Assembly (NCBI GenBank): GCA_003852775.1
Contig: RDDZ01000039.1
Span: 1-64,000 of the forward strand
Reading direction: 5' to 3'
Origin: Microbacteriaceae bacterium
GTDB lineage: Bacteria > Actinomycetota > Actinomycetes > Actinomycetales > Microbacteriaceae
DNA length: 64,000 bases
Part shown: in pieces, positions 11,212 through 20,143 of the stretch
How positions within the stretch are numbered: the first letter of the stretch is position 1
Layout: each line of letters opens with the position of its first letter
Notes under the pieces: generated by a model
The model's input: the letters and a program-made list of their open reading frames with translations, nothing else
Told to the model about the DNA's origin: nothing
The model's database searches: none
Position numbers and translations under genes: made by a program

Positions 11212-11871
11212 TCAGCGGGCTGCCAGCGCGGCGACCTCCGTGTCGAGCTTGATGACGCCGTAGTCCCAGCCCTTGCGGCGGTACACGACGGCCGGCTTGT
11301 CGGTGCGGGCGTCGATGAAGAGGAAGAAGTCGTGACCGACGAGCTCCATCCGGTCGACGGCCTCCTCGCACGTCATGAGCTCGGCGGGGAACTCCTTCTC
11401 GCGGATGACGACGGGGCTCCAGTCCTCCTCCGACGCCTCCTCGTCGACCGTCGGCACGGAGCCCGTCGCGACCGCCTCGATCATGTCGGCGGGTGCGGGG
11501 GCGACCGCGACCTTCGCGAAGCCCTCGGCTGCGGCCTCGCGCAGCGACGTCGGGCGGTGCTGTCCGCGGTGCACCTTCTTGCGGTCCTTCACCTGACGGA
11601 TGCGCTCGAGCAGCTTGTCGAACGCGATGTCGAAGGCGGAGTACTTGTCGCCCGCCTCGGCCTCGGCGCGCACGACCGGGCCGGGGCCGATCACGGTGAG
11701 CTCGATGCGGTCGTCGCCGCTCGAGACGGCGGTCTCGCGGTGACGCGACAGCTTCACCTCGAACGCGAGAGCGCGGGGGGCGAGGTGGGCGATCTTCTCG
11801 GCCTTCTCGTCGACGTAGTCCTCGAACCGGTCCGGGATCCCGACGTTTCGTCCGGTGATGGTGACATCCAT
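11212..11871 (-). CDS. hpf: ribosome hibernation promoting factor, long form
   Basis: 219 residues with two domains: an N-terminal S30AE/RaiA domain (about 1-105; [18 protein letters not shown] and [14 protein letters not shown]) and the C-terminal dimerisation domain (about 160-219; [40 protein letters not shown]). The long form pairs 70S ribosomes into inactive 100S dimers in stationary phase. ATG at 11871 follows AGGGAGG. A short hairpin (arms 11899-11904 and 11913-11918) lies in the leader and overlaps the comF stop. Placement between comF and secA is conserved in actinobacteria. Confidence 0.95.
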   Translation of the reverse strand: MDVTITGRNVGIPDRFEDYVDEKAEKIAHLAPRALAFEVKLSRHRETAVSSGDDRIELTVIGPGPVVRAEAEAGDKYSAFDIAFDKLLERIRQVKDRKKVHRGQHRPTSLREAAAEGFAKVAVAPAPADMIEAVATGSVPTVDEEASEEDWSPVVIREKEFPAELMTCEEAVDRMELVGHDFFLFIDARTDKPAVVYRRKGWDYGVIKLDTEVAALAAR

Positions 11872-11910
11872 GGCGACCTCCCTGATCCGGCCGAAGTGCC
11901 GCCTAGTGGA

Positions 11911-12642
11911 TCAGGCGGTCGTCTCCTTCGCGCCTTTAGGGCCACCGTAGCCCGGCGCCACAGGATTGTCACCCGGCTTTCTCGCAGGTGTCGCGGATCG
12001 CCGCGGCGTCGCGGCGAGGGCGACGGCCGCGACCGGCACCCCGCCCGCCTCGCGGATGGCGCGGGCGGCGTCCGCGAGGGTCGCCCCCGTCGTCACGACA
12101 TCGTCGACGAGCACGACGACGCGCCCGTCGAGCGGCCCGCGGGCGCGGTGGACACCGCGCAGATTCGCGATGCGCTCCGCCCTCGCGAGGCCCTTCTGCA
12201 CGCGATGGGCCCGGGCCGGACGCAGCAGACGGGCGTGGCGCAGTCCGGCGCGCGCGAGCACGAGGCGGACCGGGTCGTACCCGCGACGCCGCAGCGCCGC
12301 GCGAGTGGACGGCACGGCGCACAGCTCGGCACCGGGCGGGACCGCGCCGTGCGCCGAGGCGGAGGCGAGGGCCGCGACGAGGAGGTCGGCGAGGGGCGCC
12401 GCGAGACCCGTGCGCCCGTCCTTGAGCGCGAGCACGGCTCGCTGCACCCGGCCGCCGTAGGGCGCCCCCGCGAACACCGGGATGCCACCGACGGCGGTCC
12501 GCGCGGGAACCGCCTCCCGCAGCCGCCCACGGCACGCGTCGCACAGCTCCCGACCGTCGGCGCCGCATCCGGCGCACGCGACGGGGAGCACGAGCGCGAG
12601 GGCGTCGAGGAGCGCCTCCCGCACGATCCCGCGGACGTCCAC
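11911..12642 (-). CDS. ComF-family phosphoribosyltransferase-like protein
   Basis: 243 residues. An N-terminal double zinc finger is visible as CAGCG and CDAC (two CxxC pairs within the first 40 residues), followed by a phosphoribosyltransferase fold with the PRPP-binding loop VVVLVDDVVTTGAT at about 185-198. ComF proteins take part in natural DNA uptake; in actinobacteria without com genes nearby the role is unclear and may be nucleotide salvage. The GTG start at 12640-12642 is the best available, but its ribosome site is weak. Lies between lpqB and hpf in the conserved mtrAB cluster. Confidence 0.85.
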   Translation of the reverse strand: MDVRGIVREALLDALALVLPVACAGCGADGRELCDACRGRLREAVPARTAVGGIPVFAGAPYGGRVQRAVLALKDGRTGLAAPLADLLVAALASASAHGAVPPGAELCAVPSTRAALRRRGYDPVRLVLARAGLRHARLLRPARAHRVQKGLARAERIANLRGVHRARGPLDGRVVVLVDDVVTTGATLADAARAIREAGGVPVAAVALAATPRRSATPARKPGDNPVAPGYGGPKGAKETTA

Positions 12643-12704
12643 GCCTCGAGCCTGCCCGGCGCGGGACGGGCAGACGCCGCGCATCCGACGTGCTGGGGAG
12701 GGCG

Positions 12705-14378
12705 CTACTGCTGCGTCGCGAGGAAGGACGCGACGATGCCGGTCGCCTGCCACCCGCCGCTCGAGTTGCGGCGCCACACGGCACCGTCCTCCGTGCGGAC
12801 GCGGATGCCGTCGGCGGCGTTGCCTCCCACGAGCTGCACGCCTCCGACGAGCGCGCCGAGGGCGTCGTGGCGTCCGCCGATCCGGTACAGATCGACCTGC
12901 GTCTCGCCGCCCACCGCGGAGAGCGTCGCGACGCTCGACGCGTCGGCCCACGCGGCGTCGAGGACCGACGCCGTCGCGAGAGGCAGACCGAGCGGGGCAC
13001 CGAAGCCGATGGGCACGCCGTCTGCGTCACGGATGACTCCGACGACCGTGAGGGCGGAGCCGCCCGGACCCCGCGTCGCGAGGAGCACCCGCGCGCCATC
13101 GCGCGAGACGTCGAGGGACACGATGTCGCCGTCGACGTGCGGCGTGCCCACGACGTGCGCGACGCCCGCCGCGTCGATCGCGAGGATGCTGTCGGGGTCG
13201 GATGCGACGGCGGACCACACGAACCCGTCGCGGTCGACGCTCGGGTCGACGAGGCCGGGCCGCCCGTCGACGAGCACGGGTTCGGCGTCGGCGCGCACCG
13301 CCCACACGCCCTCGGCGGTGCGGACCGCCGCGAGACCGCCGTCGCGGGAGAGGGTGCCGCCGACCGCCCCGAGGGCCTCGACGCGCGCGCTGATGCCGGG
13401 CACCGGTTCGACGGCGGTCGCGGTGAGGTGACCGAAGCCGCTCCCGGCGAGCCCGAGCGGTTCGGGCGCGACGAGGTACGACGACTCCGCGGTCTGCCCG
13501 GAGCCGACGCCGACCGGGAAGCCCCCGACGTTCACCTCGACCGAGACGACGTCGCTCAGGGCGCTGAGGCTCAGGCGGAGCTGCTCGTGCATGCGCCAGC
13601 GGGCGGCGGCGTCCTGCGAGGCGACGTCGCCCGCGAGCCCGACCGTCGCGGTGCCGCCCGCGACCTCCACGCCGGGATCGAGCTTCGTGCCCGAGGGGAA
13701 GGCGCTCACGAGCACGCCGTTGCCGTACCAGGGCGACGGGCCCGCGAGGAGCTCCTTCACGATCCGGTCGGCCCGCGACGCGGTGTTCGGGAACCACCGC
13801 ACGTCGGGCACGAGCCCGCGCCAGCCGGGGTCGAAGAAGTAGAGCGGGTAGGCGCCGAACGTGCTCGCGAAGCGCGCGCTCGTGAGCAGGATGCCCTCGG
13901 GCGCGCTCGAGATGCGCCACTCGCCGTCGGCGTTCTGCTCGAAGGTGTAGGGCAGCTCCTGGATCTCGGGCTGCGGCAGCTCGGTGTAGACCCCCGAGGC
14001 GTCGACGTAGGCGGTGACGCTCACCGTCACCCCGAGCACCTCCTGCTCGGGGGCGCCCTGCACGACGATCGGGGTGTCGCTGATGAGCACGCGCGCGGTC
14101 GGCGACCAGGTGGCGCGGAAGTCGGAGGTGAGGAACTCGCGCGCGACTGAGTAGTTCTGCTGCGGGGCGCGCTGGGCGATGAGGAACCCCGTGAGCAGGC
14201 GGTCGGGGGTGTCGCCGGGCTGCGGACCCTCGGCGAGGGTCACGAGCTCTCCCCCGCCCGCGTCGGTGCCGATCCCGACCGTTCCGACGGGGCCGCCCGT
14301 GGGGATGCCGGCGCAGCCCGCGAGGAGCCCCGCGAGGGCGGCGAGCGCGGCGAGGGCCCGCGTGCGCGATCCGCTCAT
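12705..14378 (-). CDS. lpqB: lipoprotein LpqB
   Basis: 557 residues. The signal peptide ends in the lipobox LLAGC (Cys22). An N-terminal LpqB domain and a GerMN (sporulation/germination) domain occupy about 35-330, followed by a beta-propeller-like C-terminal domain (about 330-550) with several LAAVRTAEGVWAV-type repeats. LpqB acts outside the membrane with the sensor MtrB and modulates MtrA signalling, affecting cell division and cell wall metabolism. Its ATG overlaps the mtrB stop by 4 nt (ATGA), so the three genes form one operon. Confidence 0.95.
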   Translation of the reverse strand: MSGSRTRALAALAALAGLLAGCAGIPTGGPVGTVGIGTDAGGGELVTLAEGPQPGDTPDRLLTGFLIAQRAPQQNYSVAREFLTSDFRATWSPTARVLISDTPIVVQGAPEQEVLGVTVSVTAYVDASGVYTELPQPEIQELPYTFEQNADGEWRISSAPEGILLTSARFASTFGAYPLYFFDPGWRGLVPDVRWFPNTASRADRIVKELLAGPSPWYGNGVLVSAFPSGTKLDPGVEVAGGTATVGLAGDVASQDAAARWRMHEQLRLSLSALSDVVSVEVNVGGFPVGVGSGQTAESSYLVAPEPLGLAGSGFGHLTATAVEPVPGISARVEALGAVGGTLSRDGGLAAVRTAEGVWAVRADAEPVLVDGRPGLVDPSVDRDGFVWSAVASDPDSILAIDAAGVAHVVGTPHVDGDIVSLDVSRDGARVLLATRGPGGSALTVVGVIRDADGVPIGFGAPLGLPLATASVLDAAWADASSVATLSAVGGETQVDLYRIGGRHDALGALVGGVQLVGGNAADGIRVRTEDGAVWRRNSSGGWQATGIVASFLATQQ

Positions 14379-15958
14379 GCCGTCACCTCGGGGTCGGGCG
14401 GGAGGCCGAGCGGCGAGACGCCGGTGAGCTCGTCACCTCGGCGGCGCGGCAGCGTGAGGCGGAAGCACGTGCCCTCGCCCAGCTCCGACCAGACGGCGAG
14501 CTCGCCCCCGTGCGCCGCGGCGTCCTCGAGCGAGATCGCGAGCCCGAGGCCCGTTCCGCCCGTGGTGCGCTGGCGCGAGGGGTCGGCGCGCCAGAAGCGA
14601 TCGAACACCCGCTCGACGTGCTCGGGCTTCATGCCGACGCCGTAGTCGCGCACGGCGATCGCGACGGCGTGCTCGTCGGAGTCGACGTAGACGACGATCG
14701 GCTTCGCCTCGCCGTGGTCGATGGCGTTGCCGAGCAGGTTCTGCAGGATGCGGCGGATGCGACGCGTGTCGACGTCCGCCTCGAAGTAGCCGCCGGGGGC
14801 TACGAGCCGGATCTCGCTCCCGCGCTCGAGGGCGAGCGGCTCGACAGCCGAGATCGACTCCTCGACGAGGCGGACGAGGTTGGTGGGGTCGGTCTCGAGC
14901 TCGACGGCGCCGGCGTCGTAGCGGCTCATCTCGAGGAGGTCGGCGAGCATCGCCTCGAAGCGCTCGACCTGCGTGTGCAGCAGCTCGGCCGTGCGGGCGG
15001 TCGTGGGCGGGAAGTCGGCGCGCTGGTCGTAGAGCACGTCGCCCGCGAGCCGGATGGTCGTGAGGGGCGTGCGCAGCTCGTGGGAGACGTCCGAGACGAA
15101 GCGCTGCTGCACGCGCGAGAGGTCGGCGAGCTGGCGGATCTGGCTCTGCAGGCTGTCGGCCATGCGGTTGAACGAGCGGGCGAGCGTGGCGAGCTCGTCC
15201 TCGCCCTTGACGGGGAGGCGCTCCTCCAGGTCGCCGGCGGCGAGCTTTTCGGAGACGTCGGCGGCGACGCGCACGGGCCCGACGACGAGCCGCACGACGA
15301 GGTAGGCGACGCCCGCGAAGAGGCCGACGAGCGCGATCCCGGCGGCGACGAGGATCCCCTGCACGAAGTCGAGGGTCTGCTGCACGTCGGAGAGGTCGTA
15401 GACGAGGTAGAGCTCGTAGCTGCCGGAGACGACGGTGTCGATGGACGCGCCCGTCGTGATGCCGGGCACGGCGCCCGCCTCGCGCCCGATGGCGACGGGC
15501 TGCCAGGCGACGGTCGCGCCGGCGCCCTCGAGGACGGTGTCGCGCAGCTCGTCCGAGACGAAGCGGTCGGTGAAGTCGACGAAGCTCGCCCGGTTCTCGA
15601 CGAGCACGGGCGAGTCCTGCCGGGCGGTGCGCAGGAGGGCGAGGTAGCTCGCGGTCGTGGAGCGCTGCACCGCGTCGAGGGCGGAGTCGGCGGTCGCCTG
15701 GGCGTCGGCGCCGTCGCCGAGCTCGGCGGCGTTGGTGAACATGCGCTGCGCCTGGTCGGCGGCGCGGCCGGACTCCGCGAGCACCTGGTCGCGACGGGAG
15801 TCGAAGAGGTTGGTGCGCACCGACGACGAGATGAGCACGCCGATGACGCTCACGGCGAGCGCGGACAGCACGACGGTGAGCACGATGGTGCGCACCCGCA
15901 GCGACCCGCGCCACAGGTGGAGCAGGCGTTCCCGCCAGGCGCGCCAGTCCCACCCCAC
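14375..15958 (-). CDS. mtrB: sensor histidine kinase MtrB
   Basis: 527 residues. First membrane helix about 25-47, an extracellular domain of about 150 residues, second helix about 198-220, HAMP domain, then HisKA with the phosphoacceptor His in DVSHELRTPLTTIR, and HATPase_c with the N box LLGNAIDHGE, G1 DYGVGM and G2 GTGLGLAIS. All catalytic motifs are intact. Phosphorylates MtrA in response to cell-wall and division status. The ATG at 15958 is 12 nt after the mtrA stop. Confidence 0.97.
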   Translation of the reverse strand: MGWDWRAWRERLLHLWRGSLRVRTIVLTVVLSALAVSVIGVLISSSVRTNLFDSRRDQVLAESGRAADQAQRMFTNAAELGDGADAQATADSALDAVQRSTTASYLALLRTARQDSPVLVENRASFVDFTDRFVSDELRDTVLEGAGATVAWQPVAIGREAGAVPGITTGASIDTVVSGSYELYLVYDLSDVQQTLDFVQGILVAAGIALVGLFAGVAYLVVRLVVGPVRVAADVSEKLAAGDLEERLPVKGEDELATLARSFNRMADSLQSQIRQLADLSRVQQRFVSDVSHELRTPLTTIRLAGDVLYDQRADFPPTTARTAELLHTQVERFEAMLADLLEMSRYDAGAVELETDPTNLVRLVEESISAVEPLALERGSEIRLVAPGGYFEADVDTRRIRRILQNLLGNAIDHGEAKPIVVYVDSDEHAVAIAVRDYGVGMKPEHVERVFDRFWRADPSRQRTTGGTGLGLAISLEDAAAHGGELAVWSELGEGTCFRLTLPRRRGDELTGVSPLGLPPDPEVTA

Positions 15959-15970
15959 GGCCTGGGCCCC

Positions 15971-16651
15971 CTAGGTGACGGCGCCCGCGCGGTAGCCGAC
16001 GCCCCGCACGGTCGTGACGATGCGCGGGTTGTCGGGGTCGTGCTCGACCTTCGCGCGCAGTCGCTGCACGTGCACGTTCACGAGGCGGGTGTCGGCCTTG
16101 TAGTGGTAGCCCCAGACCTGCTCGAGGAGCATCTCGCGCGTGAACACCTGCTGCGGCTTGGCGGCGAGCGCGAGCAGCAGCTGGAACTCGAGGGGGGTGA
16201 GGTTGATCTTGGTGTCGCCGCGGCGCACCTCGTGGCCGGCCACGTCGATGACGAGGTCGCCGATCTGGATGCGCTCGGTCGTGTCGGGCAGGCTCGGGCG
16301 CAGGCGGGCGCGGATGCGCGCGACGAGCTCCTTGGGGTTGAACGGCTTCACGACGTAGTCGTCGGCGCCGGACTCGAGGCCCTGCACGACATCCGTCGGC
16401 TCGCCCTTCGCGGTGAGCATGATGATCGGCACGCCGGACTCGCCGCGCACCGTGCGGCACACCTCGAGGCCGCTCATGCCGGGCAGCATGAGGTCGAGCA
16501 GGAGGAGGTCGGGCCGTTCGCCGCGGTACGTCTCGATCGCCGCGGTGCCGTCGGCGGCGAACAGGGGCTCGTAACCCTCGCCGCGGAGGATGATGCCGAT
16601 CATCTCGGCGATCGCGGGGTCGTCGTCGACCACGAGAATGCGCGCGTTCAT
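15971..16651 (-). CDS. mtrA: response regulator MtrA
   Basis: 226 residues, OmpR/PhoB family. The receiver domain has the acidic pocket (VVDDD), the phosphoacceptor Asp in LLLLDLMLPG (about residue 53) and the conserved Lys in VVKPFNPKEL (about 102). The winged-helix domain ends in RIVTTVRGVGYRAG. Essential in mycobacteria, where it controls cell-wall hydrolases and replication-linked genes. The start was set at ATG 16651 behind GCAACGAGG. It heads the operon mtrA-mtrB-lpqB. Confidence 0.98.
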   Translation of the reverse strand: MNARILVVDDDPAIAEMIGIILRGEGYEPLFAADGTAAIETYRGERPDLLLLDLMLPGMSGLEVCRTVRGESGVPIIMLTAKGEPTDVVQGLESGADDYVVKPFNPKELVARIRARLRPSLPDTTERIQIGDLVIDVAGHEVRRGDTKINLTPLEFQLLLALAAKPQQVFTREMLLEQVWGYHYKADTRLVNVHVQRLRAKVEHDPDNPRIVTTVRGVGYRAGAVT

Positions 16652-16742
16652 GGACCTCGTTGCTCCGTGTCTCCCCGCGGGCGCGGGGCTGTGCCTGGAT
16701 TCAGAGTAGTGGGAGGGCGGCTGGGGGCGGGCGGGCGCGGCG

Positions 16743-18107
16743 TCACGCGGTCGCGCGCAGGCGGGCGTGGGCGGGGCTGCGGGTGGGCAGGGGTGCGCGG
16801 CGGAGGGTGCCCGCGTCATCCGGGGTTTCGAGGAGGTAGTCGCCGCGTTCTCGGCGGATGCGCCAGCCGTTGTTGTGCACGGTGAGGTGGCAGAAGCGGC
16901 ACAGGAGCACGCCGTCGTCGATGTCGGTGCGGCCGTGGTGCTCGTCCCAGTGGTCGATGTGGTGGGCCTCGCACCAGGAGGGCGGCCGGCCGCACATGAG
17001 GCACCCGCCGTCGCGGGCGGCGAGGGCGAGGCGCTGCTTCTCGCTGAACAGGCGCTGCTCGCGACCCAGGTTGAGCACCCGCCCATCGCCGTCGAAGAGG
17101 AGCGGCACGGCGCCGCCCGCGCAGATGAAACGCTCGGCGGTCGCGAGGGAGACAGCATCCGTCTGACCCTCGAAGTACGCGGCACCGCTGCGGCGGTCGA
17201 GGTCGGCCTGCGTGACGAGGATGCGGACGGCGGGCTTGCGGTCCCCGAGGAGCGCGCCGTCGTCGACGCGGGCACCCATCCGCAGGAGATCGACGAAGAC
17301 GTCGAGGGCGAGCTGCTCGGTCGTGCGCTCGTCGCGCACGATGTCGTCGGCGCGCCGGGCGGCATCCGGATCCACGAACCGCGGACCACCCCTGCGCGGG
17401 GACGTCGCGGCGTCGAGAATCGGGACGACGACGGCGGCCGACTCGGGGTCGAGCAGCGCCGTGAGGCGCGTCATGCCGTCGGGCTGCGCGGAGGTGCGAA
17501 GGGACCGCGAAGCGCGCAGTGCTTCCTCGCGTGCGGGGATGCCCGCCTCATCGAGCGAGTCGCGAGCAAACGCGGCACGTGCGGCGAGCTCCTCGACCGT
17601 GAGCGCGGGCGCCTCCGCGACGAGCATCCGCGCCGCCTCGGCGAGCACCTCGTCGGCGACGCGGTCGGCCGCCGCCTCGAGCCGGGTGCGGATGACGCTC
17701 GCGGCCTCGACCGAGATGCCGGCATCCGCGACGGCTGCGCCGATGACCCGTCGCCACTCCGGCACGGGCGGAGCCGCCGGCTCCTGTCGCGTGCTCGGCA
17801 GCAGTTCCGAGGTCTTCACGAGCGTGCGGGCGTCGCGCCGCGAGCCGCCCGTGACCTTCGCGATGAGATCTTCCGCCGAGCGCACGCCGTTCGCCCGGGC
17901 GAGGCCGCCGTTGCCGAGCTCGCGCCGCGAGCGATGCGCGATCTCCCCCGCGACCGTCGCGGCGAGCGCCTCGAGCCGTCTCCGCGCCTCGGCGATCGAG
18001 CGCTGCGCTGCGAGCAGCTCCGCATCCGGGAACGAGCCGACGGGTGCGGGCGTGAACGGCACCGACAGGTCGCCCACCAGGGCGAGGGAGTCGGTGAACG
18101 AGGCCAT
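16743..18107 (-). CDS. DUF222 / HNH endonuclease protein (13E12-like)
   Basis: 454 residues. The DUF222 domain fills about 20-330; the C-terminal HNH nuclease (about 370-425) shows CLMCGRPPSWCEAHHIDHW, then DDGVLLCRFCHLTVH, so both zinc-binding Cys pairs and the catalytic His residues are present. Members of this family (13E12 repeat proteins in mycobacteria) are multicopy and often DNA-damage inducible. ATG at 18107. A near-perfect LexA box lies 20 bp upstream. Its biological role is unknown; a repair or mobile-element-related nuclease is possible. Confidence 0.9.
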   Translation of the reverse strand: MASFTDSLALVGDLSVPFTPAPVGSFPDAELLAAQRSIAEARRRLEALAATVAGEIAHRSRRELGNGGLARANGVRSAEDLIAKVTGGSRRDARTLVKTSELLPSTRQEPAAPPVPEWRRVIGAAVADAGISVEAASVIRTRLEAAADRVADEVLAEAARMLVAEAPALTVEELAARAAFARDSLDEAGIPAREEALRASRSLRTSAQPDGMTRLTALLDPESAAVVVPILDAATSPRRGGPRFVDPDAARRADDIVRDERTTEQLALDVFVDLLRMGARVDDGALLGDRKPAVRILVTQADLDRRSGAAYFEGQTDAVSLATAERFICAGGAVPLLFDGDGRVLNLGREQRLFSEKQRLALAARDGGCLMCGRPPSWCEAHHIDHWDEHHGRTDIDDGVLLCRFCHLTVHNNGWRIRRERGDYLLETPDDAGTLRRAPLPTRSPAHARLRATA

Positions 18108-18126
18108 ATCCCCATTCTCCCAAGAT

Positions 18127-18142
18127 TCGAACGTTTGTTCTA
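18127..18142. promoter_or_regulatory. LexA (SOS) box
   Basis: TCGAACGTTTGTTCTA matches the actinobacterial SOS consensus TCGAAC-N4-GTTCGA at all defined positions except one (T for G at the second-last base). It lies 20 bp upstream of the DUF222/HNH gene start, the usual place for LexA repression. Confidence 0.75.
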
Positions 18143-18296
18143 CCGCGGAGGGGAGATCAGTGGAGAAGTCGCACCCACAGATGGGCACGGGAGAGGAACA
18201 CGCAATCGCCCCGGTACCGCACCCCCGCGCACCACCGGGTGTGACACGATATGCCGCAGGCGGGCTGAGCACCGCTCGCGAACGAGAGGGGGCCGC

Positions 18297-19448
18297 GTGG
18301 CGGAGTTCACGGGCGCATTCCCCGCGCCGACGTGGACGCCCCCGGCTCCCGAACCGTTCGTGCCGCTTCGTCCGCTCACGCTCGGGCAGCTCCTCGCGGG
18401 CGCCTTCCGCGCGCTGCGCCACAACCCCGGCGTCGTGCTCGTGCCCGCCATCGCGTTCTCGCTCGCCGCGAGCCTCGGCGGCCTCGCGTTCGGGGTGTTC
18501 GTGGTCGACCCGCTCGCCGCCGCGGTCGGCTCGGGCTACGGCAGCGCCTCGCTCTACGGATGGGTGAGCGGCTTCGGCGCGGGAGCGCTCGGCTGGCTCG
18601 TCATCCAGGCGCTCGTGATCGGCTCGGGCGTGCCGCAACAGGCCGTCGCCGCGGTGGACGTGAGCCACGCGGTCGTCGGACGCCGTCTCACCCCGCGCGG
18701 CTTCCGCCGCCGCACACGCGGCATCCGCGCCCGCACCTTCGCGTGGACGGGCCTCGTCGTGCTCGCGGTGGTGCTCGCCGGCACGGCGGGCATCGCCGCG
18801 ATCGGCCTGCTCGAGCCCACGGGCCCCTACGCGGGCCTCTTCACGGGCTTCCTCGTCTACCCCGCGTGCGCCGCCCTGCTCGCGTGGCTCGGCACGAAGC
18901 TCGCGTTCGTGCCCTCGACCCTCGCGGTCGAGCGCCTGCGGTTCGGCGCCGCGCTCGCGCGCTCCTGGCGGCTCACGCGCACGAGTTTCTGGCGCACCTT
19001 CGGCATTCGCCTTCTCGCGTGGGGCATGATCTGGATCGCCACGATGCTCGTCAGCGTGCCCGTCACGCTCCTCGTCGGCTGGCTCGCGAGCATCGTCGCG
19101 GGCAACGGCGACCTCGGCGACTACCTCGCCGTGACGCGCGCGGGCGATATCGCGGCGGGCGTCGTCTCGGCGGTCATCGCCGCGATCGGGCTCGTCGTCA
19201 CGACGTCGGTCGACGCCCTCCTCTACCTCGACCTGCGGATGCGGCGCGAGGGCCTCGACCTCGAGCTCTCGCGCTTCATGGAGCGCCGCCGCGCCACGAC
19301 GCGCATCGACCCCGACGAGGTCGACCCGTTCCGGCCACCCGCCGACCTCGCGGCCCGCCGCGTGCCGGGCTCGGGCGAGGGCGCGGGAACGGGCCGGGGC
19401 GCGGGAACGGCCACGGCGATGACGGATGCGGGGTCGCCGTGGGCGTGA
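18297..19448 (+). CDS. multi-pass membrane protein heading the second MoxR cassette
   Basis: 383 residues with about six hydrophobic segments between residues 40 and 320 (for example NPGVVLVPAIAFSLAASLGG and LVVLAVVLAGTAGIAAIGLL), a Pro-rich cytoplasmic N-terminus and an Arg/Gly-rich tail. It resembles the membrane proteins annotated as glycerophosphoryl diester phosphodiesterase membrane-domain or DUF7847 proteins, but lacks any catalytic GDPD motif. GTG at 18297 follows GAGAGGGGG. It overlaps the DUF4129 gene by 4 nt and so is co-translated with the cassette. Confidence 0.82.
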   Translation: MAEFTGAFPAPTWTPPAPEPFVPLRPLTLGQLLAGAFRALRHNPGVVLVPAIAFSLAASLGGLAFGVFVVDPLAAAVGSGYGSASLYGWVSGFGAGALGWLVIQALVIGSGVPQQAVAAVDVSHAVVGRRLTPRGFRRRTRGIRARTFAWTGLVVLAVVLAGTAGIAAIGLLEPTGPYAGLFTGFLVYPACAALLAWLGTKLAFVPSTLAVERLRFGAALARSWRLTRTSFWRTFGIRLLAWGMIWIATMLVSVPVTLLVGWLASIVAGNGDLGDYLAVTRAGDIAAGVVSAVIAAIGLVVTTSVDALLYLDLRMRREGLDLELSRFMERRRATTRIDPDEVDPFRPPADLAARRVPGSGEGAGTGRGAGTATAMTDAGSPWA

Positions 19449-20143
19449 GGCTTCCGTTCGATGTGCCCGTCGACCCCGACCGCGACGAGGCGCGCCGGCT
19501 GCTCGAGGACGAGCTCGAGAAGTCGCGCTACCGCCAGGACGACACGCGCGCCGGGACACCCGAGTGGCTGCAGGCGTTCTACCGCTGGCTCGAGGACGTG
19601 CTCGGCGGGCTCACGGGCGAGAACTCGATGCCCGGCTGGGTCGTGGTGCTCGCGATCGTGCTCATCGCGGTGCTCGTCGTGCTGTTCCTCGTATTCGGGG
19701 TGCCGCGGCTGCGGGCGCGGAGCGGCATCCGCTCCTCGGGCGACGAGCTGTTCGAGGCGGACGACCACCGCGACGCCGCGACGATGCGCCGCGACGCGGA
19801 AGCCGCCGCGCGTGCGGGGCGCTTCGCGGAGGCGATCGCCGAGCGGTTCCGCGCGATCGCCCGCTCGCTGCACGAGCGCACCCTCGTGTCGACCGTGCCG
19901 GGCTCGACCGCGCACGACGTGGCCCGCCGCGCCGCGGCGCCGCTGCCCGAGCACGCCGCCGCCCTCGAGCTCGCGGCCGACGACTTCGACGCCGTGCGCT
20001 ACCTCGGCGACCCGGGCGACGCGGAGCGCTACGCGCGCATGAGCGCCCTCGACGAGGCCGTGCAGCGCACGCGCCCCCGCCTGGAGAGCGCGGCATCCGC
20101 ATCCGCCCCCTCCCCCGAGCCGTTCGCGAGGGTCGAGCCGTGA
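19445..20143 (+). CDS. DUF4129 domain membrane protein
   Basis: 232 residues; GTG start in the GTGA overlap with the previous gene. An N-terminal soluble stretch (about 1-60), one strong membrane helix (WVVVLAIVLIAVLVVLFLVF, about 65-85), then the DUF4129 domain (about 100-215; RRDAEAAARAGRFAEAIAER). DUF4129 domains are found with transglutaminase-like and MoxR-associated proteins in actinobacteria. It is the second gene of a five-gene coupled operon. Confidence 0.88.
   Translation: MRLPFDVPVDPDRDEARRLLEDELEKSRYRQDDTRAGTPEWLQAFYRWLEDVLGGLTGENSMPGWVVVLAIVLIAVLVVLFLVFGVPRLRARSGIRSSGDELFEADDHRDAATMRRDAEAAARAGRFAEAIAERFRAIARSLHERTLVSTVPGSTAHDVARRAAAPLPEHAAALELAADDFDAVRYLGDPGDAERYARMSALDEAVQRTRPRLESAASASAPSPEPFARVEP

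Noticed and set aside
11899..11918. Short hairpin upstream of hpf as a riboswitch or terminator
   Set aside because: Only a 6-bp stem, overlapping the comF stop; too small for a structured RNA and without a T-run.
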